The notes under the pieces are model-generated. The model made no database searches, had not been told where the DNA came from, and was given only the letters and a program-made list of their open reading frames with translations. The position numbers and the translations under genes were made by a program. This document shows, piece after piece, positions 18,472-27,274 of a DNA stretch of 64,000 bases (the stretch's first letter is position 1; each line of letters opens with the position of its first letter). This DNA comes from Endozoicomonas sp965196975. Its GTDB lineage: Bacteria; Pseudomonadota; Gammaproteobacteria; Pseudomonadales; Endozoicomonadaceae. The stretch covers positions 4,588,001 through 4,652,000 of the forward strand of contig NZ_OZ239981.1 of NCBI RefSeq assembly GCF_965196975.1, read 5' to 3'.

Positions 18472-19461
18472 ATGTCTGTTTATACCCATTTGACACGCCA
18501 GGATATCGAGCAACTTCTGACTCACTATGACATTGGTGACTTGATATCATTCAAAGGCATCGAAAGCGGAGTTGAGAATACCAACTACTTTCTGGATGTT
18601 GATAAAAAAAGCCATCTCCAACGTTATGTATTAACGCTCTTTGAGTACCTGCCTGCAGACACGTTGCCATTTTTTATCAATTATACGGATGAGCTTAAAG
18701 CTTTCGGCCTGCCTGTGCCCAACCCAGTTCGGGATAAGAATGGCATTGCTCTCCAATCGGTAAAAGGAAAACCTGCACTGATAGTGCAATGCTTTGCTGG
18801 GCAGCACCCTGACGCCAGCAACCTCTCTCTGGATCAATGCCAGCAAATTGGTACGATGTTGGCAAAAATCCATATAGCAGGGCAAGGGTCCGCCCTTTAT
18901 CAGGAGAATCAGCGCGGCCTTTCCTGGCTGGATGACCAGCAAAAAAGGCTTAGTCCATTACTCGATCAGGATGATGCCAGCTTCATGACTGAGCATTGGA
19001 AGAACATATCAAATGCACTTAAAGCTTTTGATAAACTGCCAAAAGGGCTCATTCATGGAGACCTGTTTCATAATAATGTACTTTTTGATCAGGGAAGAAT
19101 CTCAGCCGTAATCGACTTCTATCAGGCCTGTAATGACTGGTTAATCTATGACCTTGCCGTTACCGTAAACGACTGGTGTCTTACAGAAACCCTGGAATTA
19201 AATAGCAAACGCACAAAAGCTCTGACAGAGGCCTACAACCACATTCGACCATTTTCGGATGACGAAAAAAAGGCATGGCCATTAATGCTGCAATTGGCAG
19301 CCTTCAGGTTTTGGGTATCCAGACTGATTACTTTTGTTTATCCAGAGTCACCATTAGATGAAGAACATCATGATAGCTTGGTTAGGCATTTTCTAGATCC
19401 AAATGAGTTTAAAGAAATGCTTAAACTGAGGCTTGACTCTTCATCAATAAAATCAATCTAA
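18472..19461 (+). CDS. thrB: Homoserine kinase (aminoglycoside-phosphotransferase-fold ThrB)
   Basis: Phosphorylates homoserine in threonine biosynthesis. At 329 residues it belongs to the APH-fold type used by Pseudomonas and Rhizobium, not the GHMP type of E. coli. Catalytic-loop motif HGDLFHNNVLF lies near residues 197-207, with the metal-binding VIDFYQA near 214-220. The N-terminal lobe begins with the typical FKGIESGVENTNYFL. It follows the DUF2782 gene by 45 bases, and the pair is probably cotranscribed. The TAA stop overlaps the 8-bp target duplication of an ISKra4-type element, so the coding sequence is intact but its native 3' end now lies 1.4 kb away. Confidence 0.95.
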   Translation: MSVYTHLTRQDIEQLLTHYDIGDLISFKGIESGVENTNYFLDVDKKSHLQRYVLTLFEYLPADTLPFFINYTDELKAFGLPVPNPVRDKNGIALQSVKGKPALIVQCFAGQHPDASNLSLDQCQQIGTMLAKIHIAGQGSALYQENQRGLSWLDDQQKRLSPLLDQDDASFMTEHWKNISNALKAFDKLPKGLIHGDLFHNNVLFDQGRISAVIDFYQACNDWLIYDLAVTVNDWCLTETLELNSKRTKALTEAYNHIRPFSDDEKKAWPLMLQLAAFRFWVSRLITFVYPESPLDEEHHDSLVRHFLDPNEFKEMLKLRLDSSSIKSI

Positions 19462-19464
19462 CTT

Positions 19465-20855
19465 GGGTGCTCTCTCTGAATGATTGAAACAATAGTGCTC
19501 TATTTTCACAGCTACTATGGGAACACCACTCATAATAGTTAACTGTCATGCCCGCTTCTGTTATTTCCAGCTCTACCAAAAGCATCGTTTTGCAAATTGA
19601 AGTTTCTATAGATTCAGGCAACATGCTGAATCTTGAAGATAGTTTACAGCGTGCACTCAATGAAGCCGGGCAGCTTGGAACAAAAGAGTTATTGGGGCTA
19701 TTTGAATCACCCAATAAAGAACCTATCGTCGTTAATCAGCAGAAGTGGAACTACAAAGGAAAGGTTCTTAAGCACTATGAAACCTTATACGGTCGTATAC
19801 CTTTGGAGCGCTCCGTATATCAGGGTGTCAGAGGTGGCAGTACTCTGGCAGCACTTGATCTTCGTGCCGGTATTATTGGTTCAGCTACCCCCAAATTTGC
19901 CAAGTCTATCGCCTGGAAATACAGCCAGATGCCAGCGCCTGCGGTAAAAGAAGATTTTGAGACCAACCATCAAAGGACGCTTTCAAATTCTTATATCAAG
20001 CATTTATCGGACAGAGTAGGTGCATTAATTGAAGACCAGCAAGACACTCACTACCACCTTCCTCCACTAAAAGAGCCTGTTGAAACAATAGCCATTGGTC
20101 TGGATGGAACCTGCATGCTGCTTTGTGAAGAAGGCTGGAGGGAAGCCATGTGTGGGACATTGAGCCTATATTCTGCAGATGGAGACAGGCTCCACACGAT
20201 ATATACAGCCAGTTCGCCAGAGTATGGTAAACAAAGCTTTATGAGCAAGCTCGACGAGGAGATTGCAGATCTAAAACGACTCTACCCAAATGCCACATAC
20301 ATCGGGGTAGCTGACGGGGCTAGAGAAAACTGGAGTTATTTGAAACAACATACCTCTGGGCAGATACTCGATTTTTATCATGCATCTGAATATTTAGCTG
20401 GAGCAGCGGAAGCACTGTTTCCAACCAGTAAGGCGAAGCGACACCAGTGGCTTGAAGACAGGCTACATAGTTTGAAAAACAAGCGTGGAGCAGCCAAAAA
20501 AATCCTTCAGGAAATTGAATCAGCCGAGCTCCCGAAAAAGACAATCGCACTGACAGAGAAGCGCTACAAAGCTGTGAGCTATTTTACAAACAATCACCAG
20601 TTAATGAATTATCATCAGGCGCTTAAACGCCATTGGCCAATAGGTTCAGGAGTTACTGAAGCGGCTTGTAAGACTCTGGTAAAGCAACGATTATGTGGTT
20701 CTGGAATGAGGTGGAAAGCAACAGGAGCGGAAGTGCTTTTGACAACAAGAGCACTGATCCAGAGTAAGGGGCGCTGGGAACAACTTTGGTCTGAGTTCAT
20801 GACTGGAAAGGTTGAAGCTAACCTATGAGTCAGTTATCAAATTGAGAGAGCACCC
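19465..20855 (+). mobile_element. ISKra4-type element, copy 1
   Basis: A 1391-bp element with terminal inverted repeats GGGTGCTCTCTC / GAGAGAGCACCC and the GGG ends typical of the ISKra4 family. It is flanked by the 8-bp direct repeat TCTAACTT (19457-19464 and 20856-20863). It sits exactly at the thrB stop codon. Copies 2 and 3 are at 36704-38094 and 50087-51477. Confidence 0.93.
19548..20828 (+). CDS. ISKra4-family transposase, copy 1
   Basis: DDE-type transposase of 426 residues. Recognisable segments are the N-terminal helical region, the first acidic motif in AIGLDGTCMLL near residue 185, YIGVADGARENW near 252 with DFYHASEYLAGAAEALF after it, and the C-terminal PIGSGVTEAACKTLVKQRL with the family's GS(G)xxE motif near 365. 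The LYGRIPLERSVYQ segment near 85 is also typical. All three copies in the window encode the same protein. Family assignment is from these motifs and the ends. Confidence 0.9.
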   Translation: MPASVISSSTKSIVLQIEVSIDSGNMLNLEDSLQRALNEAGQLGTKELLGLFESPNKEPIVVNQQKWNYKGKVLKHYETLYGRIPLERSVYQGVRGGSTLAALDLRAGIIGSATPKFAKSIAWKYSQMPAPAVKEDFETNHQRTLSNSYIKHLSDRVGALIEDQQDTHYHLPPLKEPVETIAIGLDGTCMLLCEEGWREAMCGTLSLYSADGDRLHTIYTASSPEYGKQSFMSKLDEEIADLKRLYPNATYIGVADGARENWSYLKQHTSGQILDFYHASEYLAGAAEALFPTSKAKRHQWLEDRLHSLKNKRGAAKKILQEIESAELPKKTIALTEKRYKAVSYFTNNHQLMNYHQALKRHWPIGSGVTEAACKTLVKQRLCGSGMRWKATGAEVLLTTRALIQSKGRWEQLWSEFMTGKVEANL

Positions 20856-20887
20856 TCTAACTTCAAGTTTTCATTGTAGTAGTTTGG

Positions 20888-20910
20888 GGTCACCCTGGAA
20901 AAGGGTGACC
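20888..20910. terminator. Hairpin between thrB/ISKra4 and the orphan minus-strand gene
   Basis: Perfect 8-bp stem GGTCACCC / GGGTGACC with a 7-base loop. It lies between convergent units, so it probably serves as the original thrB terminator and/or the end of the minus-strand gene. It has no strong T-run. Confidence 0.55.
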
Positions 20911-20921
20911 TACATCACACA

Positions 20922-21377
20922 CTACCCCGATCCTGGATTTCTTGTAGATTGCCTTTTCTCAGGCACTGATACTTGAGAGCCTTCATTTACTTCTATTTGA
21001 GCGATATGTGCTTTTTCAGCTGCCATATTCTCCTCTTCAAACAATTCATGATCAAAGTGTTCAATAAGGTCAATAAACTTTACTTCTCCATTCTCATATT
21101 TCTCAATGATTTCAACACTTCTTTCTTTTATGTTCTCGTAAAGCTCTTTAAAGGGGGCTGAATCTAAATATCCTGGTGCATTTTTACCAAAAGGAACATT
21201 TCTCTGATGATGAGTCTCAAGTCCTTTCTTGAATGAGGCCTCCAGTGTACTAAAATCCACTTTTTTCACGCTTCTCTTATTATCGGTGACAGCTTTAGCA
21301 TGCTGCTCGCTTTTCTGAGGTTCTGTCTTGTTTTGCCAACGGCTTTTATCAATTTCTGGTGTTTTATAAAGTCTCAT
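20922..21377 (-). CDS. Hypothetical protein, charged and soluble
   Basis: Protein of 151 residues with no family I recognise. It is hydrophilic, without signal peptide or membrane segment, and rich in Lys and Glu. A Gln/Lys-rich N-terminal third precedes a helical acidic region (about 95-135: ENIKERSVEIIEKYENGE, FDHELFEEENMAAEKAH). The start at 21377 has AAGGAG six bases upstream; an ATG two codons earlier directly abuts that site. The N-terminus MRLYKTPE is loosely like MRLEQKAS of the effector-like gene at 25357. Its promoter region was interrupted by IS66 copy 2, whose edge lies 49 bases upstream. Confidence 0.65.
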   Translation of the reverse strand: MRLYKTPEIDKSRWQNKTEPQKSEQHAKAVTDNKRSVKKVDFSTLEASFKKGLETHHQRNVPFGKNAPGYLDSAPFKELYENIKERSVEIIEKYENGEVKFIDLIEHFDHELFEEENMAAEKAHIAQIEVNEGSQVSVPEKRQSTRNPGSG

Positions 21378-21425
21378 AAACATCTCCTTATCGAATTATG
21401 AGAAAGATCAGGGAATAAACTCCTT

Positions 21426-23024
21426 GTAACTATTCAGCACCCAGCAAAGGCGTATTGTTGTAATTTCGAACCGCTTTAAGAAGCGCCTGAAATATGTTCA
21501 ACCCCTGCTTTTTAGCAGATGATAAATAGCTTCGGATTCGGGTAAACATGGTACCTCCGTCTTCGCTTCTGAAGCAGCCTGAGATCTTCTGCTTAAGTTT
21601 GGCCATCCTGGCATCACGTTCACTGCCATTGTTATCGAAGGGAATTGAAAAGTCCGACATGAAGCGCAACGTTTCAACCTTAAACTCAATAAGCCTTTTG
21701 AACAGGTTGTAGGCCTTGGTATTCCTGACCTTCTTACGTCCAAGCACCTGTCGTTGTTTTTCCATATAAGCGGTTTCCTTCGTGAGAGCCCTTTGAAGGA
21801 TTTGGTCGTATATCGTCTCAATGCGAAGCTGTATTGCACCAGGCATTTGAGTCAGACCGGCTGCTTTGTATTTCTTGCAGAAGTGCCAGGAGAGCGTAAG
21901 CAATTTCATCAGCCGCAGAGCCAGCTTATTCGCATCCCTATCGACAACTCCCTGAAGCTCTCTCAGATGATGGGCATTACAAAGCACATGCACTGCCGCA
22001 TAGGCAAAGTAGGACTTCCAATGATCGTGAACCAGAATGCCTGCAAAAGTCAGCAGGATGCCCATTGCATCCATTGCTTCACAACCTCGCCTTTCTGAGA
22101 GGTAGTAAAGCGTCCATTGGTCATCTCGCATAATGTGTAACCACCACAGTGAACCGTCAACCCGCATGCCAGTTTCATCCGCTCCTGCAACCGGACTTTC
22201 TTGTAAAGCATCGCGGATACTCTGCTCAGTAGAGGCCAGGTTCTCATGGGTATAGGCAACAAAATTGGCAACAGAGCCTGCGCTGACACTCATGCAATAA
22301 ATAGTATTGAAATACTCAGACACCCGGTGATATGGGATGAAGTGATACTGGTTTAAATGAACAGCCATTGCCTGAGTCACTTCTCCGTATTGAGCAGCGG
22401 CTTTCACTCCTTGGGGAAACTCAGCGGTGTTCCGTTTACCACAAGGACATACTTTAACGTCTGCCCAGTACGCGGTAACTTCAAATTCTCCGGGTCTACC
22501 TGGATCAAAAACCTGTCGCTCAATGTATTTGGTGGGTTTAATATCGATAAGCGAAGACTGGCAACAGCAACATTTTTCAACCTTCAGATGCCTGACATAA
22601 TCGGGTAAGGCGACACGTCTCAAACAAGAGCCTTGATGACCTTTCTGGCCACCTGGTTTATTGCCTGAAGATGGTCTAAGGCTTTTGGGGTTCGGTGTTT
22701 CCTGTGAGGAGCAGGGGGCTTCTTTGGAAGATGTATCACCTTTATCACTCCCTTTTTTACTGGGCTTTTGATAACCATCTGACGATGGTGGCTTACTACT
22801 GTTTTGACTGTTTTTATTAACCCTTTCTTCCAGTTCGCTGCAACGTTCCCGTAAAAGCGCATTCTCGGTCCGAAGCTCTTCATTCTCTTTAAGGAGAGCT
22901 TCGGTAAACGGAGTAGCTGGGAAGTCTGGTTCCATACTGGAGATTTGTTAGAAAAATTGAGTATAAGATGATGGTCGAAAAATCAGAAAATTCCAGATTT
23001 ATATGAAGGGTGCTGAATAGTTAC
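21426..23024 (-). mobile_element. IS66-family element, copy 2
   Basis: Same 1599-bp element as copy 1 in the opposite orientation, with intact inverted repeats and a perfect 8-bp target duplication AACTCCTT (21418-21425 and 23025-23032). It occupies the divergent intergenic space between the orphan gene and zur. Confidence 0.97.
21430..22935 (-). CDS. IS66-family transposase (TnpC-like), copy 2
   Basis: Identical in sequence to the 501-residue transposase of copy 1, with coiled coil, zinc-binding segment and DDE core complete. It therefore appears functional. The protein and inverted repeats match the other two copies without change, indicating recent transposition. Confidence 0.97.
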   Translation of the reverse strand: MEPDFPATPFTEALLKENEELRTENALLRERCSELEERVNKNSQNSSKPPSSDGYQKPSKKGSDKGDTSSKEAPCSSQETPNPKSLRPSSGNKPGGQKGHQGSCLRRVALPDYVRHLKVEKCCCCQSSLIDIKPTKYIERQVFDPGRPGEFEVTAYWADVKVCPCGKRNTAEFPQGVKAAAQYGEVTQAMAVHLNQYHFIPYHRVSEYFNTIYCMSVSAGSVANFVAYTHENLASTEQSIRDALQESPVAGADETGMRVDGSLWWLHIMRDDQWTLYYLSERRGCEAMDAMGILLTFAGILVHDHWKSYFAYAAVHVLCNAHHLRELQGVVDRDANKLALRLMKLLTLSWHFCKKYKAAGLTQMPGAIQLRIETIYDQILQRALTKETAYMEKQRQVLGRKKVRNTKAYNLFKRLIEFKVETLRFMSDFSIPFDNNGSERDARMAKLKQKISGCFRSEDGGTMFTRIRSYLSSAKKQGLNIFQALLKAVRNYNNTPLLGAE

Positions 23025-23094
23025 AACTCCTTTAAGCCAAGTATAACCATTAAACAAAGGTCTCGTTATCGAGTATTAATGCTCGCACCACACT

Positions 23095-23107
23095 GTTATA
23101 ATATAAC
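23095..23107. promoter_or_regulatory. Zur box
   Basis: Perfect palindromic core GTTATAATATAAC, 20 bases before the zur start codon. This equals the core of the gammaproteobacterial Zur operator (GTTATAnTATAAC). It implies zinc-dependent autoregulation of zur-znuC-znuB. Confidence 0.88.
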
Positions 23108-23127
23108 GAATATGACATGGCTATTTT

Positions 23128-23610
23128 ATGCGCAAGACCAATACCCCCTACACTCCACATGATCATAATGACTGCATCCAAGGTGCTTTAACGGAAGCCC
23201 GTGTTATTTGTCACAGTCGTGGTGTTCGTCTGACAGCTCTTAGAGAAAGAGTTTTAGAGCTGGTCTGGCAGAGCCACTGCCCAGTTGGCGCTTATGAAAT
23301 ACTGGCCGAGCTAACCCAGGGAGAGTCAAAACCTGCTCAGCCTCCTACAGTCTATAGGGCTCTGGATTTTCTCCAGGAGCAGGGACTCGTACACCGGTTA
23401 TCATCAATAAATGCCTATATTGGCTGCAGCCGCCCCAATACTCCTCATAAGAGCTGTTTTCTTATCTGCACTCAATGTCGCACAACCATTGAGATCGAAC
23501 ACTCTGGCATTGAAAATTCACTGAAAGACTGTGCCAATGATTATGGCTTTACTATTGCTGACACCTCAATAGAGTTGGCTGGCCTATGTACAAACTGCAG
23601 AACCAACTGA
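23128..23610 (+). CDS. zur: Zinc uptake regulator Zur (Fur family)
   Basis: Transcriptional repressor that binds DNA when loaded with zinc. The 160-residue protein has the Fur-family winged helix (LTALRERVLELVWQSHCPVGAYEIL then PPTVYRALDFLQEQGLVHRL). Its dimerisation domain carries the structural zinc cysteines in two pairs, CTQC near 112-115 and CTNC near 154-157. Additional metal ligands are expected in the SCFLICTQC and EIEHSG segments. It is first in an operon with znuC (15-base gap) and znuB, an arrangement shared with Pseudomonas, and is preceded by a perfect Zur box. Confidence 0.93.
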   Translation: MRKTNTPYTPHDHNDCIQGALTEARVICHSRGVRLTALRERVLELVWQSHCPVGAYEILAELTQGESKPAQPPTVYRALDFLQEQGLVHRLSSINAYIGCSRPNTPHKSCFLICTQCRTTIEIEHSGIENSLKDCANDYGFTIADTSIELAGLCTNCRTN

Positions 23611-23624
23611 AGAATCAATAGGTT

Positions 23625-24398
23625 ATGAATCAACCACTGATAGAGTTGAGCAATATCTGGATGACATTCCAGAACAGAGACGTACTTACCGGTATCAACC
23701 TGCAGGTAAACCCAGGGGAAATTGTTACCCTGATAGGCCCTAATGGTGCTGGCAAAACAACACTTGTCCGCATTGCCCTTGGGCTTCAAGCACCCTCCTC
23801 TGGTCAACGGCTGGTAAAAAAAGGGCTTCGCATAGGATACATGCCGCAAAAGCTGCATATTGATGACACGATGCCGTTAACCGTCAATCGATTCCTGAAG
23901 CTGACGGGCTGTCGCCTGACCGCCGTTAACGATGCTCTGAGTCGCACCGGTGTTGCCCATGTGCTTCAATCTCCACTGCAATCTCTTTCCGGAGGAGAGC
24001 TGCAAAGAGTATTACTGGCCAGGGCACTTCTGCATAAACCACACCTACTGGTACTGGATGAGCCAGTTCAAGGGGTTGATGTCACAGGACAAAAAGAGCT
24101 TTATCAACTAATCACGGATATTCGCAATGAATCCAAAAGCCGGGAGCACTGTGCCGTTTTGATGGTATCCCACGACCTCCATCTGGTCATGGCATCGACC
24201 GATAAAGTCATCTGCATCAATCAGCACGTCTGCTGCTCCGGTCATCCTCATCAGGTTAAACAGCACCCTGCATACCTTCGCCTTTTCGGTGGTGAGTCGG
24301 ATGAACTTGCTGTTTATACTCATCACCACGATCACCATCATGGTGTGGATGGGCATATTCTTGAGCCGCACAGCACTAATTCTGAAGGAAAACAGTAA
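23625..24398 (+). CDS. znuC: Zinc ABC transporter ATP-binding protein ZnuC
   Basis: ATPase of the high-affinity zinc importer, 257 residues. Walker A is GPNGAGKTT (near 38-46), the signature motif LSGGELQRV (near 124-132), Walker B LLVLDEP (near 144-150), and the switch histidine lies in VSHDLHLV. The C-terminus has a His/Asp cluster (HHHDHHHG), common in ZnuC and likely metal-buffering or sensing. The stop overlaps the znuB start by one base, so translation is coupled. Confidence 0.95.
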   Translation: MNQPLIELSNIWMTFQNRDVLTGINLQVNPGEIVTLIGPNGAGKTTLVRIALGLQAPSSGQRLVKKGLRIGYMPQKLHIDDTMPLTVNRFLKLTGCRLTAVNDALSRTGVAHVLQSPLQSLSGGELQRVLLARALLHKPHLLVLDEPVQGVDVTGQKELYQLITDIRNESKSREHCAVLMVSHDLHLVMASTDKVICINQHVCCSGHPHQVKQHPAYLRLFGGESDELAVYTHHHDHHHGVDGHILEPHSTNSEGKQ

Positions 24399-25183
24399 TG
24401 CCAGACCTTATCATGTATGCCTTGCTGGCAGGCTATGGCGTAGCGTTACTGGCGGCACCTTTGGGCTGTTTCGTGGTATGGCGAAGAATGGCCTATTTCG
24501 GGGATACTCTCTCGCACTCCGCACTGCTGGGCGTCTCTCTGGGGCTGATGTTGAATGTTAATATTAATCTGGCCGTTATATTCAGCTCACTGATGGTTGC
24601 AGTCATTCTGGTCAGTTTCCAGGAAAAACAACGAATTGCCTCTGATACCCTGCTTGGAATCCTTGCTCACAGTTCTCTATCTATAGGCCTGGTCGCCGTC
24701 AGTTTCACAGACAATGTCCGCGTGGATATGATGTCTTATTTATTTGGAGACCTTCTTGCAACAGGCCCATCTGATCTTTACTGGATATACGGAGGTGGAG
24801 CCCTGGTTCTGGCCACGCTGGCATGGCTTTGGAAACCACTGCTGTCCATGTCCGTTCATGCTGAGTTAGCACAGGTAGAGGGTGTCCCTGTCAAACAGCT
24901 CAGGCTGGTGCTAACCCTGCTGATGGCACTGGTTATTGCTGTTGCCATGAAGATAGTCGGTGTCCTTCTGATTACCTCCTTGATGATCATTCCAGCAGCA
25001 ACGGCCCAGCGTCTGGCAAATACGCCTGAGCAAATGGCACTATTTTCAGCGTTTCTGGGGATACTGGGCGTTTCTGGCGGTTTAGCGGCTTCCTGGTACC
25101 TGGATACACCCGCGGGCCCATCGGTAGTGGTGTCTTGCTTCTTACTTTTTCTAATGACTCAATTATTCAAAAGGACGAAATAA
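24398..25183 (+). CDS. znuB: Zinc ABC transporter permease ZnuB
   Basis: Integral membrane subunit of the zinc importer, 261 residues with about eight or nine hydrophobic segments and the ABC-3 permease pattern (GDTLSHSALLGVSLGL near 40, LLITSLMIIPAATAQ near 190-205). It pairs with ZnuC. The periplasmic binding protein ZnuA is not encoded beside it, so the partner must come from elsewhere in the genome. Confidence 0.95.
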   Translation: MPDLIMYALLAGYGVALLAAPLGCFVVWRRMAYFGDTLSHSALLGVSLGLMLNVNINLAVIFSSLMVAVILVSFQEKQRIASDTLLGILAHSSLSIGLVAVSFTDNVRVDMMSYLFGDLLATGPSDLYWIYGGGALVLATLAWLWKPLLSMSVHAELAQVEGVPVKQLRLVLTLLMALVIAVAMKIVGVLLITSLMIIPAATAQRLANTPEQMALFSAFLGILGVSGGLAASWYLDTPAGPSVVVSCFLLFLMTQLFKRTK

Positions 25184-25191
25184 ATAATACA

Positions 25192-25240
25192 TATTAGATA
25201 ATGGAATTAATAATAAAATATTTAATTCCATTATCTAATA
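25192..25240. terminator. Long AT-rich inverted repeat after znuB
   Basis: A perfect 19-bp inverted repeat (25192-25210 and 25222-25240) with an 11-base loop, nine bases after the znuB stop. It is AT-rich and followed by A-rich sequence, so it may act bidirectionally. Its perfection and length are greater than those of the other terminators in the window. Confidence 0.7.
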
Positions 25241-25356
25241 AAAAATTAAAACCTACAATTATTATAATCAAGAATTATAAATACCAAGGTCTAATTGCTG
25301 GTATTTAGTCAATTTCTGAAAATACCCCTCAAATTGACTATACAGGGAGTTAAGTC

Positions 25357-27222
25357 ATGAGATTAGAACAAAAGGCCAGTACTCAGAGCCCAGCGGCACC
25401 AAAAGAACAACCGCCTCAAGATCAAAAAAAATCTACCACAGGGGGTAGTAAACCAGCAGGTCCAGTAAAGACAAAGGGCCAAGAAATCGTCCAAAGGGCA
25501 AAGACTGACCCTGCGCACTCTTCACAATCAGAAGAAAAGCTGGTAACTGACAGGAAAACCAAAGAACAAGTGCCAACGCCCGAAAATAAGATTCGTGAGG
25601 CACTTTCAGAACTCAGCCCAAACTTAGCACCTCATAGAGCAGCTAACTTACTCTTAAGTCGTAATGGTATTACTACTACGGCAGAGGAAATTCAGCGTAT
25701 TAGATCAGGTAATTCCAGTACTGCGCAGCAACAATCAGTTTCTAAACCTCAGAAAACCTCAAAAGCACCTGGAAAACAATCAAAAGTTGATGGTGAAAAC
25801 GAAGCTGCTGAAAGACTTCGGAAGCAACATCAAAAGTCAGAAAATTCTGTCAAACAATCCATAACAGACCTAATTAAAAAAAGTTCTGAATACAAGGCAG
25901 GAGCATCGCTTGAAGGCAACATTACACGTTTTGCACAAAGTCTAAGTGATAAAATGTCCAGAACATTAGACGCAGCCGAAAAATTGCCGATTTCGGAAGA
26001 AGAGTTTCAAAAATTGAGTGCAGGTGTTGACTTTGAAGGCGCTAATAATGGCGGTAAGAAAATGTTCGGGGATCTTGATCTTAACGAAGGTAACATGGGC
26101 CTTAATGCCATGGGTGGAAGTGAGAAAGCAAAAAAAGAACATAAAGTCAAAAGTAAACAAGAAGTTCTTGCTGGTGCAGATTCAGCAGGCCTAAGATCCG
26201 ATGTTGCGAATACAAGAACGGACAAAGTGTTGCAGGTTTGGGCTCGTGAAAACGATATACCACTGAGGGAATCAGGTTATTTAGATACCCTTACGGCTAG
26301 AGGGCAGTATGACCGTTACACCCTGGAACAGGTTTTCTCTGGGAAAGCTGTACCGTCATTATTGGAGCTTATGCTTCACTATGAAGGAATTTCATTTGCA
26401 CCTGGCAAAAAACCAGAAGCAAAAAAAGTCGAAGCAATGTTAGTTAGTCTTAGAAAAAACATTATTGAAACTAAACAAAAGATGGAACTACGTGGAGAGA
26501 AACCATCAACATTGGATGCCGTAATTGCTTATACAAAATCGAATGGATACCACCCAAAAGGGTTTCTGCCATTAGTTTGTCAATTTGTTGATAAAGAGGA
26601 TCTATTAGGGGATTTCGTAACCTATGTAACATCTGGTAAAACAAGACAAAGTCCAGAGTTTGATGCATTAAGACGATGTGATGAGTTAGGATTTCCATCA
26701 GGGCCTGCTGGTCTAAATATCTTGGCTCATAAAATTTACAACACATTCACAATCAACAGAGATAAGCCAGCATTTGCAGGAAGAAAATTCAATGCTGTCT
26801 TAATGGATAAATCCATCTGGATTAGTGATAACGAATTTGATCGAATTTATGCTTCACTTTCCAGGCTAGGTGAGGAGGGATTTACTCCAGAAAATATTTG
26901 CCTTATGTTGAGGGGAGAAAGACCCAAGCTAGAAAATGATAATATTGGCCATGGCTTTGATGAAAAGATGACCCCAGAAGAGTTGGTTGAGGCATTAAAG
27001 AAAGAAGTTGCAAATAAAGATATACAGCTGAAAATGTATAAAGATCAAAGTGCCGCAAATGCCAGGAGAGCTGCAACCGCAGAAAAAAGAGTCCGAGAGC
27101 TTGAAGTAACCCTGGATGAAATGAGAAATCAGGCTAAGCAAGCACCTGCACCTGAGGCTAGTTCAAATTCAGACAAACCTAAACCACCACCACCGCCAGC
27201 TCCGCCACCACCGAAGTTTTAA
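25357..27222 (+). CDS. Hypothetical effector-like protein with polyproline C-terminus
   Basis: Protein of 621 residues with no family I recognise. The first 75 residues are a disordered Lys/Gln/Pro/Ser-rich tail without a Sec signal. Helical segments follow; two have a similar pattern, LAPHRAANLLLSRNG near 90 and GFTPENICLMLRGE near 510, hinting at divergent internal repeats. A coiled coil is likely at about 548-598 (ELVEALKKEVANKD, RRAATAEKRVRELEVTLDEM). The protein ends in KPPPPPAPPPPKF, like profilin-, EVH1- or SH3-binding tails of actin-directed proteins. The base composition is AT-richer than neighbouring housekeeping genes and it stands alone between hairpins, consistent with acquired DNA. 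A secreted host-directed effector is plausible but inferred. A GGGAG site precedes the ATG. Confidence 0.6.
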   Translation: MRLEQKASTQSPAAPKEQPPQDQKKSTTGGSKPAGPVKTKGQEIVQRAKTDPAHSSQSEEKLVTDRKTKEQVPTPENKIREALSELSPNLAPHRAANLLLSRNGITTTAEEIQRIRSGNSSTAQQQSVSKPQKTSKAPGKQSKVDGENEAAERLRKQHQKSENSVKQSITDLIKKSSEYKAGASLEGNITRFAQSLSDKMSRTLDAAEKLPISEEEFQKLSAGVDFEGANNGGKKMFGDLDLNEGNMGLNAMGGSEKAKKEHKVKSKQEVLAGADSAGLRSDVANTRTDKVLQVWARENDIPLRESGYLDTLTARGQYDRYTLEQVFSGKAVPSLLELMLHYEGISFAPGKKPEAKKVEAMLVSLRKNIIETKQKMELRGEKPSTLDAVIAYTKSNGYHPKGFLPLVCQFVDKEDLLGDFVTYVTSGKTRQSPEFDALRRCDELGFPSGPAGLNILAHKIYNTFTINRDKPAFAGRKFNAVLMDKSIWISDNEFDRIYASLSRLGEEGFTPENICLMLRGERPKLENDNIGHGFDEKMTPEELVEALKKEVANKDIQLKMYKDQSAANARRAATAEKRVRELEVTLDEMRNQAKQAPAPEASSNSDKPKPPPPPAPPPPKF

Positions 27223-27240
27223 CAAAGCTTTGGAGAACAA

Positions 27241-27274
27241 ACAGCCTTGGAAGTATACTTCCAAGGCTGTTTTT
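27241..27274. terminator. Strong intrinsic terminator shared by convergent genes
   Basis: Perfect 15-bp inverted repeat (27241-27255 and 27256-27270, so a tight central loop) followed by TTTT on the plus strand. It closes the effector-like gene and overlaps the stop of the SCO1 gene, so it probably works in both directions. Confidence 0.9.
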
